Below are positions 1 through 59,500 of a DNA stretch of 64,000 bases, one piece after another. A model generated the notes under the pieces. The model did no database searches. It was not told the DNA's origin and saw only the letters and a list, made by a program, of their open reading frames with translations. The stretch lies in NCBI GenBank assembly GCA_944989445.1, contig CALYLW010000018.1, positions 2,646,430 to 2,710,429 of the forward strand, written 5' to 3'. The stretch's first letter is position 1; each line of letters opens with the position of its first letter. The translations under genes were made by a program, and so were the position numbers. The stretch comes from Ampullaceana balthica. Lineage: Eukaryota > Mollusca > Gastropoda > Lymnaeidae.

Positions 1-410
1 TGTATTTGTTTAGAATATTTAAGCTAATGGCTCGGACGCTATACAAGGTATGCTGACACTAGACTTGTATTTGTTTAGAATATTTAAGCTAATGGCTCGG
101 ACGCTAAACAAGGTATGCTGACACTAGACTTGTATTTGTTTAGAATACTTAAGCTAATGGCTCGGACGCTATACAAGGTATGCATACACTTGACTTGTAT
201 ATGTTTAGAATATTTAAGCTAATGGCTCGGGCGCTATACAAGGTATGCATAAACTAGACTTGTATCTGTTTAGAGTCTTAAACTAATTCGCCGGACGCTA
301 AACAAGATATGTAGACACTAGAAAAGTATTTGTTTAGAATATCAAGCTAGTGCGTCGGACGCTATACAAGGTATGCAGACACTAAATTTTTATTTGTTTA
401 GAATGTTAAT
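1..410. repeat. 65-bp tandem array left of E1
   Basis: About six copies of a 65-bp unit (key word tgtatttgtttagaat at 1, 66, 131, 196), decaying toward the right. It ends ~130 bases before E1. Confidence 0.9.
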
Positions 411-540
411 TAAGCAGATTTGCGGCCGGCCCTTGACATTTACCGAAAGACTTCTGCTTTAACTAAAAGGAGAACACACACACAAAATATAAAAAATAGC
501 ATTATTTTTTCGAAGAGTTAATGAGATTATCGTCAAACAG

Positions 541-32747
<32,207 letters not shown>

Positions 32748-32891
32748 TGCCAAAAGTAGCGAGCACTTCCTGTTCTTAAAGTATCTGTTGGAGTAATTTT
32801 TATACGTTTGTTTTCCTCTTCATTGCGGTGGTAGCTCATTTTGTACATTTAATCTATGTCTCTAATATTCTCTTATTAAATATTTAGTTTT

Positions 32892-32897
32892 AATAAA
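32892..32897 (+). terminator. Polyadenylation signal of gene 1
   Basis: AATAAA 145 bases past the gene 1 stop codon, inside an AT-rich 3' flank. Confidence 0.55.
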
Positions 32898-32899
32898 AT

Positions 32900-34275
32900 A
32901 TGGGTTTCGTGTAATAATTTTATGGTTAATATTGTGATACTTTTTTGCGCAGCATACAATATTTAATTTTCTTTTGCTTTTTATCATAAATGAATATATT
33001 ATAACGTTGTCGCTTATAGTCACTTCAGTTTTCCCCTATCATTATTTACTACTAATTAAAATTAAACAACTATTTAAAAGAAAGGGTTTTGGAAAATTGT
33101 ATCTGAACTGCAATTCGTTCTTTGCTATCAACTATGACGGACACTTTCAAAGGCGATCAAATAACAGATGAATTCTTGAAATTCCTGCTTCAAAAATGAT
33201 ATAATATTTGAATTGATGAAGGTGATAAAAGGTAACTCCAGGTAATATGTGAGATATTACCAAACATCTAAAGACATCGATTTAATAGATTTTCTGAGAT
33301 TTGAGCGTTTTAGTCATTGATAATTTGACTTCGAATTTTAGGGAAATACTTATTAAAGTTCATGAAATTAAAAATGACAATCTAAATAAATGATAAATTG
33401 GGGATCAAAATTCCTGCTCCTACCTAGTCTGAGTTGGCTGACGTCATTTATCTCCCGGCTCTATCACAAATTAATTTCGACGGGGGACTCTATCACTTAA
33501 TCTCTTTCCCAAAAGTTCATAATTCTTTCGTGCTGCGGTGCAGGTTAAAAGCCTTACATTAAAGTGTCAGTGGTGCAACCATTACACTGAGTGAGGTGCA
33601 AGAGAAACAGTCTTATGACTCCCTCCAACTACCACATACATTGGAATCGCCTGGAGTTTATACCTGTCAAAGTCTATTTCGTCATTAACATAAACAATGC
33701 TCACAGTGCTAGCAAGGATTAAATAAATGAGTTTGTGCAATGGAAGGACAACACGTAGGAGGAAAAGTTAAAAAATGAAAACAACAAAACAAAAACTAAA
33801 GAAGACAGCATCTAAACCACGGTTTATTAAATATAAATAGTTTTTTTCCAGTTGAGTAGTACTTGTACAGACAGGACAAAAACCTCAAAATGGACTGTTG
33901 CACCCATCATTTCTAAGTATATAGACCGTGTGTGAGCAGACCAAATTGACCATGGTAAGCCCGTCCCTGGGACTCTGTATCATTTTTGGACAAATATCAG
34001 GAGATTAAATGGGTTAATCGAAGGACGTTAACTGGAAATTATGGGGGCGTGCGACGGAAAAGATAATCCCACTTAAAGGGTTCAAGGCCAAGGTTGTCAC
34101 CAAGTGGGTTGTGTTTATTTAATCTCAACCAGATCGTTTGTTTTTACAAATTTGTTTCATGAATAAAGATAACAAACGGAGCTTAAGTAGATGTCTACAG
34201 TCTACATCGTCGTAAATTGCAGATGAGTAGGTGAATTTAAATTAAAATCTGGAAGATGACAATACGCCGCTTACA
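32900..34275. other. Intergenic sequence, no gene seen
   Basis: AT-rich spacer between gene 1 and the repeats upstream of RSPH1. No coding bias, domain or clear mobile element. Confidence 0.5.
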
Positions 34276-34279
34276 TGGT

Positions 34280-35195
34280 ATTAAAACTAAAACAAAGATC
34301 AATCGGACAAACGTTATATGGATAAAACATTTTTTGTTCCATATGAAGGAACAAACACATAAAAACTAGGGCTGCGGAAATTAACGATTAATTTCTCGAT
34401 TAATCGTTAAAATTCTTTATCGATTAAAATTATTTTAATCGATAAAAATTCTATTAAAATTAAAGAAAATATTTATAATATTTTTTTTTAAATTTTATTA
34501 ATAAATAATTAATTATTAATAATTACAGTAATAATAATTTATATATATTTTTTCGTACAAACTTCTCCCGCGTAATATTATAATTAATTTTATTACTGTA
34601 TGTGGACCGGCAGACGTCAACAAAAAAATGGCTGACAGCATCAGCGCAGTTAAATTTAAACATATAATTGGAAAGTTGAGCAAAAATTTTGTTTTTACGC
34701 TAACTGCGGATGGCAAAGTTGAAGATGGTGAAAAAGTTTACTGTGTTCACTGCCATAAACAATTCTCCTTTAAAGGATCAAATACATTCTTTGACGTACC
34801 ACCTTCAGCACAAACATCCGATCAGGTATCAACGCAATGTCATAAAATTTAGTTCAAAATATTCTTAATTTTCAATGTCCGTGAGAAATGTTCAGTTTAG
34901 TGACGTCATAAATTTCTATTTTTGTCTTTAATCGAAATTATCGATTAATTAATCGATAATTTTTGAAAAGTTAACTATTAAATTTAAATTAATCGATAAC
35001 AGCCCTAATAAAAACCCTTCCTCCCGTCAACCATTCGCGTGAGAATGGTTTGCCTGAATAAGCCAAAAAACCAACATACTACAAACGTTCAAAACTCTTT
35101 AAAAAATTAAAAAATTCAAGACTAGACATGAACCATGAATATTCGTAGGACGATATAATCTTATGCATGGAAGGAGTCTGTAATGTATAAGATAT
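34280..35195 (+). mobile_element. CR1-like LINE fragment split by hAT copy C
   Basis: Left part gataaaacattttttgttcc and right part cctgaataagccaaaaaacc to catggaaggagtctgtaatg match successive parts of the 30078 LINE. The gap between them is exactly the hAT element. Confidence 0.75.
34367..35007 (+). mobile_element. hAT element copy C with perfect 8-bp target duplication
   Basis: Ends tagggctgcggaaattaacg and aatcgataacagcccta, flanked by ataaaaac at 34359-34366 and 35008-35015. The 8-bp duplication is diagnostic of hAT. It carries the BED-finger end (34628-34852: MADSISAVKFKHIIGKLS, VYCVHCHKQFSFKG) uninterrupted. The rest of the transposase is missing. Confidence 0.92.
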
Positions 35196-35284
35196 GAACA
35201 CGAAAATCAGATAACGAAGCTTTATTACTAATGCCATGGCATTCTGCTTTAAAATTTCCGGACAGAAATGTAACACATTTTGTT

Positions 35285-35525
35285 ACAATATATGTTGTTT
35301 GTTTTTTTGCGTCCCATAACCTCGTGGTCGTAGGAGGTTCTAATGTTTCCATTGGAACTTTCTCGGCGGCGCCCATGTCCTCTCCAGGTCAGCGGAGGAC
35401 TTTTTAGCGATAGTCATTCATCATCAACACTTTTATTGTGGCTTAACGTGGGCTCGATCCCACGCCCCTCAGCTTGTGAGACGAGCGCACTATTGACTTC
35501 AACATCCAGCCGCCGCAATGTATGT
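35285..35525 (-). mobile_element. tRNA-derived SINE relic
   Basis: Minus-strand gcgtgggatcgagcccacgt looks like a B box, and gtcaatagtgcgctcgtctc like an anticodon arm. The remainder is unlike the other copies. Confidence 0.45.
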
Positions 35526-35529
35526 AATT

Positions 35530-37540
35530 GTAAGCTAACACTGAGATTATATCAGTATAAAATGCGGCTGAAGATTATCCCGAATATTTACAACAATTAT
35601 CTCTATCAGGCCTCACACATGAAATCATCGTCCACTGAGCATCACTGAGACAGCTCAATGGTTGAAGGAGAACTATGAGAGCAAGGAATAGTTTTTTTTT
35701 CTTTTATTAAAACTGTTTGCACCGATTAGCACAATCGCTGAAGGAGGATTTAGATATTACGCACACTCTTCTAGTAGCAACACATTCTCAACGCGACAAG
35801 TTAGACAATACTTTGTTATAATTTCGTAATACTTTTAACGTAGTTTCGTAACAATTAGATTTTTTGGGTACCGTTTGTGTCAATCGGAAACTTTATTGGT
35901 AAGTTTCAAGGATTTAAATATTTTTATCTCTGTTGTTTTCGTGTTGCATATAATTTATTTACGAAACAATACTTGTCTATACAATGCACAAAAAAAGTGT
36001 TTTTTTATTCTAAGCTCTACACTCTACGCCATTATAATTTAAATTAAAGCAGTGTTTTACCATTTGTTGAAATTGTTGTTATTCGGAGATAATATTGTCA
36101 TACACAAGTCCTGCTTGATGGTGAGGACATTGCTCTATTCATTAGAAAAAAGCAAGGTTCCTCATGGCAGTTCATAATGTCAGCAGTGCGTGCTTTCGGT
36201 AACCATGTAAATTTGGTCGCAGGTTCTTAGTTATTTTCAGCATATATTTGCAAGTAACCTCTCTGTTATGCTGAGGTACAGACAACTCGTGACGTCATGG
36301 ACTCTCAGAGCTGTCAAGTAATTTATTAGGCTATTACTATGTAACTATCTATAGTGAAGTCATTTTTTCCTAATTTAAAAGTTGTAAAAAAAGAAAATTA
36401 TCTTTTTATTTCAGAAAGAAAATAAATAAACTTTTGTTTAATGATTTTTATTTGCATATTTGATTAATTATTTTTCAAAATGTTACAATTATTATTTGTG
36501 TTGTTCCTGCAATTCAGGTCTATTTACCTTTATTAAAGTTAAGTGATGCTTTTTTTAATATTATTTTAGTCTTCACCTGCTGTCAGTAATAATCAGGACA
36601 AATACCCGTCAAAACATTACTGTACTTGGTAAATAAGCAGTAATTGTGACGTTACCATGAAACCCCTAAACTATTTTATCAAACTAATGTTTGCCTGTTG
36701 GCATTCTTAAATCGGAAATCAATACAAATTAATAATAATAATAATAATAATAGTAATAATTATAAAAAAAACTAATAATAATAAACATTCGTACGCCGAG
36801 CTTCTATTTAAAATAAGATAGTTGAACAGAAGTAGTAATTACCAGCCATTCTTATTGGCATGACCACATAAAAGATAAACAACACTCTAACAAACACTTC
36901 ATATTATCAATGTCTCAAACCAAGTGTCCACCTTTGAAAACCGCCAGACCAGGTGGACAACGCTCGATGGGATTAGTTTAGTTTCATTGGGAGTCTCTGA
37001 AAGTATCAGAAATTGTTGGGATTTTATTTTAAAATTATTTGTAATGCCTCAGCTTTCAGCGGCCACCAAACACTTGTGAGAAAGAAACTAATTGACGAGG
37101 GCGCCAAGCTTGTCATCTAATCCCTTTATTGTGTGTCCCAAATAACGTCTCCTTCAAACATTTATTATAATAACAATACAGGATGTAGCGTAGACTAGAC
37201 ATTTCCCGACTTTGTCATTCGGCTAATCAGTATATAAAAACATAATAATAACAAGCTTAGGGGTATTTCATCGCTAAATATGGATACACTATTCGGTTGT
37301 TTTGTTTTTCTCATGTGCTTTTAATATTAGTAAAGGTACATTAACTTGTTGGTATTGATGAATGGGTGTTTGGGGCATATGCCTCGTGTACCCGGAGTTG
37401 GTATGTGGTATGTGGTATGTGGTATGTGGTATCACTGATTCACAAAATAAAACGTTGGTACAGTGGAGAGAAGGTTTATAAATACTTTCAATAAACTGTT
37501 ATTGTCACATAGTATTATAATCCTTATGTTAATGTTAAAT
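35530..37540. other. Intergenic sequence, no gene seen
   Basis: AT-rich spacer with an (AAT)n tract near 36730 and four gtatgtgg repeats near 37400. No coding evidence. Confidence 0.5.
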
Positions 37541-37544
37541 CATT

Positions 37545-37805
37545 TCACCTAGAAACACTAAGCAAGTCGTAATAATACATACAGCATTTAGTTTTAACTT
37601 GGAAATACAACACAAAGATATTTTAATACAACTCTCAGACATACATAGAAATAGTTGTCTGATCAAACTAGGAAAAATCAATACAATCAACACTTAAAAC
37701 TCTAATAAAAAATGCAAGACCAGACATAAACCATGGATAACCGTTGGACTCATTTATCTTCTGTATAGAAGGAGCATCTGTAACAGATAAGGTAAAATAA
37801 GATAA
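37545..37805 (+). mobile_element. CR1-like LINE 3' fragment
   Basis: tagttttaacttggaaatac through gaaggagcatctgtaacaga follows the LINE 3' end, with internal deletions. Confidence 0.7.
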
Positions 37806-37959
37806 AATAATATAATAAAAAAGAAGACATAACATTTTGGTTTATATTGTTTGATCCAGGGATTGATTTGTGTGTGGATTGAACGCTATATGGATTGATT
37901 TTCTGTGCGGATTGATGAACATGTGGGGGTTCAGGCCAACATTGGTATCACTATAATGT

Positions 37960-38325
37960 GTCGCTGGAAATGACGCGTGGTTGTAATGGCACGCTAGATA
38001 AGTTGATGTACGTGTGCCTGTATTCTTCGTGTCACTGGAACTGGCGTGTGGCTGTAATGTCACGCTAGATACGTTGATGTATGTGTGCCTGTATTCTTCG
38101 TGTCACTGGAACTGGCGTGTGGCTGTAATGTCACGCTAGATACGTTGATGTACGTGTGCCTGTACTCTTCGTGTCACTGGAACTGACGTGTGGCTTTAAT
38201 GTCACGCTAGATACGTTGATGTACGTGTGCCTGTACTCTTCGTGTGACTGGAACTGACGTGTGGCTGTAATGTCACGCTAGATACGTTGGTGTACGTGTA
38301 CCTGTACTCTTCGTGTGTTGTGATT
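37960..38325. repeat. ~80-bp array upstream of RSPH1
   Basis: Four to five copies keyed on tgtcacgctagatacgttga and cgtgtcactggaactgacgt, 300-600 bases before the RSPH1 start codon, so possibly within or next to its promoter. Confidence 0.88.
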
Positions 38326-38650
38326 GATTTAGCCACACAGTTCAGATATTTTCTGAAGTTATGAAGGAACAAGAGGAGAACGATTACGTAATGCAGTTTA
38401 TTTTATTCGGTTGGATGAATAAGTGATCCTTTTGGGAAATCTTTAATTTCCGAACGTGTTCCTGAATTTAAGATTTTAAACACATATTGTGTTCAAGTTA
38501 CAATGAATTCATGACGCGGTCAATGGTCTGAACATCCGGTCAATGGACTGTGAATGGGATAGTGCTGAAAATGATCAGGCGTGTTTAATTCCACTATGTC
38601 CATCTCGACATCCACAGAACAGCTGACCGCAACGACCAAGTGCTGCCAAC

Positions 38651-53821
<15,171 letters not shown>

Positions 53822-53966
53822 ATGTTCTCTCTAGATGCTCAGCTGAGATGTATGATGTGTGTGTCTGTGTAGAATACTGTAGATGGTTGCTATCTCTGGT
53901 CAATCAAAATGAAAGCTTCGGTAGTTAGAAAATATTGTTGGGGGGTTAAGTCTCACTTTCCTGTCT

Positions 53967-53972
53967 CAATAA
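53967..53972 (+). terminator. RSPH1: Polyadenylation signal of RSPH1
   Basis: AATAAA about 145 bases after the stop codon. Confidence 0.6.
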
Positions 53973-54354
53973 ATTAATCTGGTACGCCAATGGCTTTTAC
54001 AATTTAGCCTAACGTAAATTACTGAGAGGTAGTACTGTACTACGGAGAGGTAATACTGTACCACCTCAGGTTTATAAAATTTGTATCCATTTTAAAAAGT
54101 GACACAAATTAAATATGTATTAAGGTATATTAAATTGTATGTGAACACACAAAATAAAAGAGTAATTATCATGGGAAAAATTTGGTCCGTTAAAAGTTCT
54201 TTATAAAAGATCTATAATAATACTAATGATGTTTTTTAAAAACTTTACATTTTTTATACCGTAAAAGGTTTCTGATGCCACCAGTTGTGAACCAAAACCC
54301 ATTTTGAAAATACAATTTTAAAAAACCCACACATTTGAGGTCACTGTGTAAATC

Positions 54355-54642
54355 TTGCACATACCACTGCACTTCTTTTCTTGCACATACCACTGCACTT
54401 CTTTTCTTGCACATACCACTGCACTTCTTTTCTTGCACATACCACTGCACTTCTTTTCTTGCACATACCACTGCACTTCTTTTCTTGCACATACCACTGC
54501 ACTTCTTTTCTTGCACATACCACTGCACTTCTTTTCTTGCACATACCACTGCACTTCTTTTCTTGCACATACCACTGCACTTCTTTTCTTGCACATACCA
54601 CTGCACTTCTTTTCTTGCACATACCACTGCACTTCTTTTCTT
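54355..54642. repeat. 26-bp array between RSPH1 and DDX31
   Basis: Eleven nearly identical copies keyed on cttgcacataccactgcact. It produces overlapping spurious ORFs on both strands. Confidence 0.97.
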
Positions 54643-55237
54643 GGGGAGTTTATTAGTGAAAACTTTTGACTAAATATTTAAACACACTCAAGAATTGTAA
54701 TGCCTCCATTAAAAAAGAATGATAAGCGTGTGATTTTTAATATTATTTTTAAATATAGTTTTTCTCATTAGGACTGGTGTGAAATTAATTAAGCTTTTTG
54801 TTTAATGCTGATTTAATAAACACTGCCCTTTGCTAATATTAAATATCATTCGAACATTTGGCGTGTTCAGCTTTACGTTTCTTTTCTTAAAGTAATAAAC
54901 ACTGCTGTTACTAATACGTAAGATAATTTGAACACTTGGTGTTGAGATTCAGTTTTAAAATCCAATAATCCAATTAGGTATCGGCTTTATGTATGCCAAC
55001 TGTAAAATCAGCGAAGGCTGGTTGAAGAGGTTGCAGGTTGCTGGAAAGGTTGGGTTAACATGGTAATATAAGGTTGGAAACAGTGGAGTAGGTGGGTTGT
55101 AGTAGTATAGATGTGGGCTTGAAGATACGATGGTTGGAAGGCTGGGAGAAATGATGTTGTAGGGAATTTATTTATATCAAAACGTTCTGTGAAGTCTTGT
55201 CAGGCCTTTACATACCCTGTTTTAATAACATATATAT

Positions 55238-55978
55238 TAGGGCTGCGGAAATTAACGATTAATTTCTCGATTTTAAAAATTAAATTATTTCTTAACGATT
55301 AATAGATCCATCACTTAAGATTTATTGGAAGTCTAAGTAAAAAAAATAAAAATAGCCGTCGATAAATAATAAATTTCCTGACGTTTAATCCAACATTTTG
55401 GTTTTTAACTATTGACTGACAGGAATGTTCAAAATGTTGATAAAGTTTGCCTACCATGGTTCTAACACTTTGCCTACTTATCAAACCAAATGAAAAACGT
55501 ATTAACCTAGTGGCGGTAATGGAGAGTAGAGACAGAAAATGACAACAGCTCTTCTGATGAATTATTGCGTTACCAAATGAAGATGAAAGTTCCTGAATCC
55601 ATTAACCCACTACAATGGTGGAAACTTAATGAACACTGATATCCGATAATGTCATTCCTTGCCAAGATCGTTTTGTACATACCAGTTACACCAGTTCCAT
55701 GTGAATGATTGTTCAGTTCGGCTTGTTATATTGTCAATTAGACCCGCTCGTCACTTGAACCAAATAATGTCAACACACTTGTCATTTTGCGTAGTTGGTT
55801 AAAAGATGACATATAAAGGAGACATTCCAGCGTTATTTAGATTTTCAACAAGAAGTTTAATAAGTGTTACTTATGACATCATACATTTTAATTTTTGGCT
55901 TTAATCGAAATTAACGATTAATTAAGTTAATTTTTCAAAAGTTAACGATTAAATTTAAATTAATCGTTAAGAGCCCTA
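55238..55978 (+). mobile_element. hAT element copy D with dimerization fragment
   Basis: Ends tagggctgcggaaattaacg and aatcgttaagagcccta, in a TA-rich site. Broken frames read PESINPLQWWKLNEH, then NNVNTLVILRSWLKDDI: the hATC end of the transposase, with stops. Confidence 0.82.
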
Positions 55979-56291
55979 ATATATATTACTAATCTAAAAG
56001 CCTGACAGCAGTCTCACCCATATTTTGTCTGAGGTGTAGAGTGTGTGTGCAAGGGATAACGGTTGAGTGGGAAATTATTAGACATTATTTCCTATAAAAT
56101 TATCTGCAGTTTATCAAGTGCTTTCTGTGGGTATAACAGTGTGAGAGAATTTTAAATATAAATAACCACCAACTCAGTAGTACACATCTAAATATTACAT
56201 TTTTTGTCTTTCAAATTGCTTAAATGCTGTTTTGTTCATAATTAAAAAGCAAACAAAATAAAATTTAAAGAAAAAAGTGTAGTATATTTCA

Positions 56292-56297
56292 TTTATT
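56292..56297 (-). terminator. DDX31: Possible polyadenylation signal of DDX31
   Basis: TTTATT on the plus strand reads AATAAA on the minus strand, about 86 bases past the stop codon. Confidence 0.45.
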
Positions 56298-56382
56298 TTG
56301 TTTAAAAATTAAATGCATTTCCAAAAATACATCTTGAAATAGTTACAATCGTAATATCTAACATTTTAATAAATATAATTTA

Positions 56383-56506
56383 CTATCTCTTTCTCGTTTT
56401 CGGCTTTCTTTTCCCTCCCGGTTTGGCCATGATCTTTTTGTTGTTTGACTGGAACCCTGACGAGTACTCACTCAAAGTCGCTTGTTTGAAACTTAACGGC
56501 CGTTTG
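56383..56506 (-). CDS. DDX31: DDX31 terminal exon
   Basis: Encodes [19 protein letters not shown], then a lysine/arginine tail [18 protein letters not shown], likely nucleolar-targeting (inference). Acceptor tttccag. Confidence 0.85.
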
Positions 56507-59500
56507 CTGGAAATAGAAGAAATACTTCAGATTTAATTCACAGAGTTAAAAATATAAAAAAAACAATAAAGATTTGAAGAAGAAAAATTAAGAAAACAAG
56601 ATTATAGGCATTAAAAAATCTAAAGACTCAATGATTCTATTATATTCAATATATCCTATGAGAGATGTGGTTGAAAGGTGTTTAAAAAGTAAGTTTATTT
56701 TGTCTGCACCACAGTACAATACTTAGATATGTTCTTATGATATAAGGGCCCCTTTTATCCTCACAGGTGGGATAGAAGACTGCTGCCTAACTAGGGAAGC
56801 AAAAAACTATAGGCAGTAAAAACTTGAGTTTGTAGACTTGCAGCCAGCTGTGTCTCAGACTTGATGACACAGGGTGAAGGTCAGTTTCAGTTTAAACCTC
56901 AATGAGAGACAGAGAGGGGGGGGGGTGATGTTACCTTGGCTTGATTTCTTTCTTGTTCTTCCTCTGGCCTGAACCAGACTTGGCAGTGACATTGTGGACA
57001 TTGGTGGGAGCCTCCCTCAGGGCAAAGCTCTTGGCAACATGGCCCAGGTGAAGGTCACTGACCTTGAAAATCTCTTTTGCCTCCTTTGAGTAAGTGGCAT
57101 AGCCCCTGACAAATGACTGAAAACCTGGAGGATGAGACATTCAATATCAGTGATGGGGAACTGTATGCTATTGAAACTGTGTGTTTTGATGCTGTGTGCT
57201 TTGATACTTTGTGCCTTGATATTGTGTGCTTTGATACTGTGTGCCTTGATATTGTGTGCCTTGATGTTGTGTGCTTTGATAATGTGTGCTCTGATACTGT
57301 GTGCTCTGATACTGTGTGCTCTGATACTGTGTGCCTTGATATTGTGTGCTTTGATACTGTGTGCTTTGATACTGTGTGCTCTGATACTGTGTGCCTTGAT
57401 ACTGTGTGCTCTGATACTGTGTGCTCTGATACTGTGTGCTTTGATACTATACTGTGTACTTTGATACTGTGTGCTTTGATACTGAGTGCTTTGATACTTT
57501 GTGCTTTGATACTGTGTGCTTTAATACTGTGTGCTTTGATACTGTGGGACTTAGTTTAGGGTATGCATCTTTTAAGTATAGGGGAAAAAAACAAATTGTG
57601 TTCATGTCTGCTCACATCTGTGACACAGAATGCAGAAGGCATGTCAAAACTGGTTTTAGTGTTTTTAATTAAATGAGTAAGATTTTTTAAGAGAAGCAAC
57701 ATGGTCACATATTAGTTGTTTGAATCCTGTAATGAAAAAACATGTATTAGGAATTAGGACACAATGACACCCCACAGGCAGAACCCTATGGTTAGAGCTT
57801 GTTGACCTATCAACCTGAGATGGACATGCAAGGTAACGTAAGGTTCCCTTTTCAGACCATGCTGGCCTATGGGGCAAGTGAGGCAGCGTTCACAAGTTTA
57901 TTTAGCCATTGCATAGGAGGGGATTGTGGGGCTACCACAATGCCCAGCCACCTTTACTTTACACCAATTTATGTCAGGTACCCTACCGTCACAGAGATTT
58001 GAACCCATGACTCTTGGTACGCCAGTCAAGAGCGCTGCAACTCGACCACCACGCCCCTAATACTTATTGGCAAGGTAGGGAAGTACAAAATCTGGGGGTG
58101 CTGTCAGAACATGGAGTGAGGGGGGGGAGGGGGGAGAGGCAGGAATCAAACCAATGAAACTATGTTCAGGCGTCATCCTCCTTTGATGATGATAATGAAA
58201 TGGGAAAGCTATTAGTTAGGGCTGCAGAAATTAACGATTAATTTCTCGATTAATCGTTAAAAAAAATTTAACGATTAAATTAATTTTAACGATTAATCGA
58301 CCCATCACTTAAAAATTATTGGAAGTCAAAAAGTAAAAAAAAATAATAATAAAAAGTAGCGGCCCAATAAGTAATAAATTTCCTGACGATTACACGAACA
58401 TTTTGGTTTTAAACTATTGACTGACGGTAATATTCAAAATATTGATAAAGTTTGCCTACCATGGTTCTAACACTTTGCCTACTTAACCAAATCAAATGAA
58501 AAGCGTATTAAGCTAATGGCAGTAACGGAGTCAGAGACAGAAATGACGACAGTTCACTACAATGGTGGAAACTTCTTGAACACCGATATCCAATAATGTC
58601 ATTCCTTGCCAAGACCGTTTTGTGCAGACCAGTTACCTCAGTTCCATGTGAATGATTGTTCAGCTTGGCTGGTTATATTGTCAATTAGACCCACTCATCA
58701 CTAGAATCAAATAATGTCAACACACTTGTCTTTTTGTGTAGTTGGTTAAACGATGACATATGAAGGAGACATTCCAGTGTTATTTAGATTTTCAACAAGA
58801 AAGTGTTACTTATGACATCATAAATTTAAATTTTCGGCTTTATTCGAAATTAACGATTAATTAATCGTTAACTTTTTCAAAAGTTAACGATTTAATTTAA
58901 ATTAATCGTTAACAGCCCTACTATTAATATCTTGTGTTACATGCAATGTTCCCTCTAAGGTTCGTATACATGTGAAAAGTAAAAAAACTTGTGTGCAAAG
59001 TTGCAAAGCATCAACTTTTGTGCAAAATTTTATACCCACTAACACAGAGATATATTAAATTTGCTGTGCAGGTCTGACAGATATCTGCGTGACCGCGCAG
59101 CTTAAAGGGAGCATTGGTTACATTAAGTCCTAAAAATGCATTTTTTTTACCTTTCCCGGCTAAGCTGTGCATTTCTTGATCATTTAAGACACATTCCTCA
59201 AATCTGTCTTGTAAGTACGTAGCAGCTTCTTCATGGGTGCGAGGGGTCTGTCGCTGAAACAAATAAAAATATTTACTACGAAAAGTTATTTTTAACTTCA
59301 ATCAACATGCCATAATGCTAGGCTCAACCAAAGACTAGTAGTTTAGTAGTGGAAAAAGACTATGACAACTTTAATCCAACATGTTTTGTTTGTTACTTTT
59401 TGGGTGTGCAAATGTTTCCTGGGAAGATTCTGGTCTCGAAATATTTTTTTGTGATCCTTAGCTACATAGTTAAGACTGAGCAATTCTGGGGTGTCGTTTT

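Noticed and set aside
54223..54673. Overlapping ORFs on both strands with Cys/Lys or His/Phe repeats
   Set aside because: All come from the 26-bp array; not conserved coding sequence.
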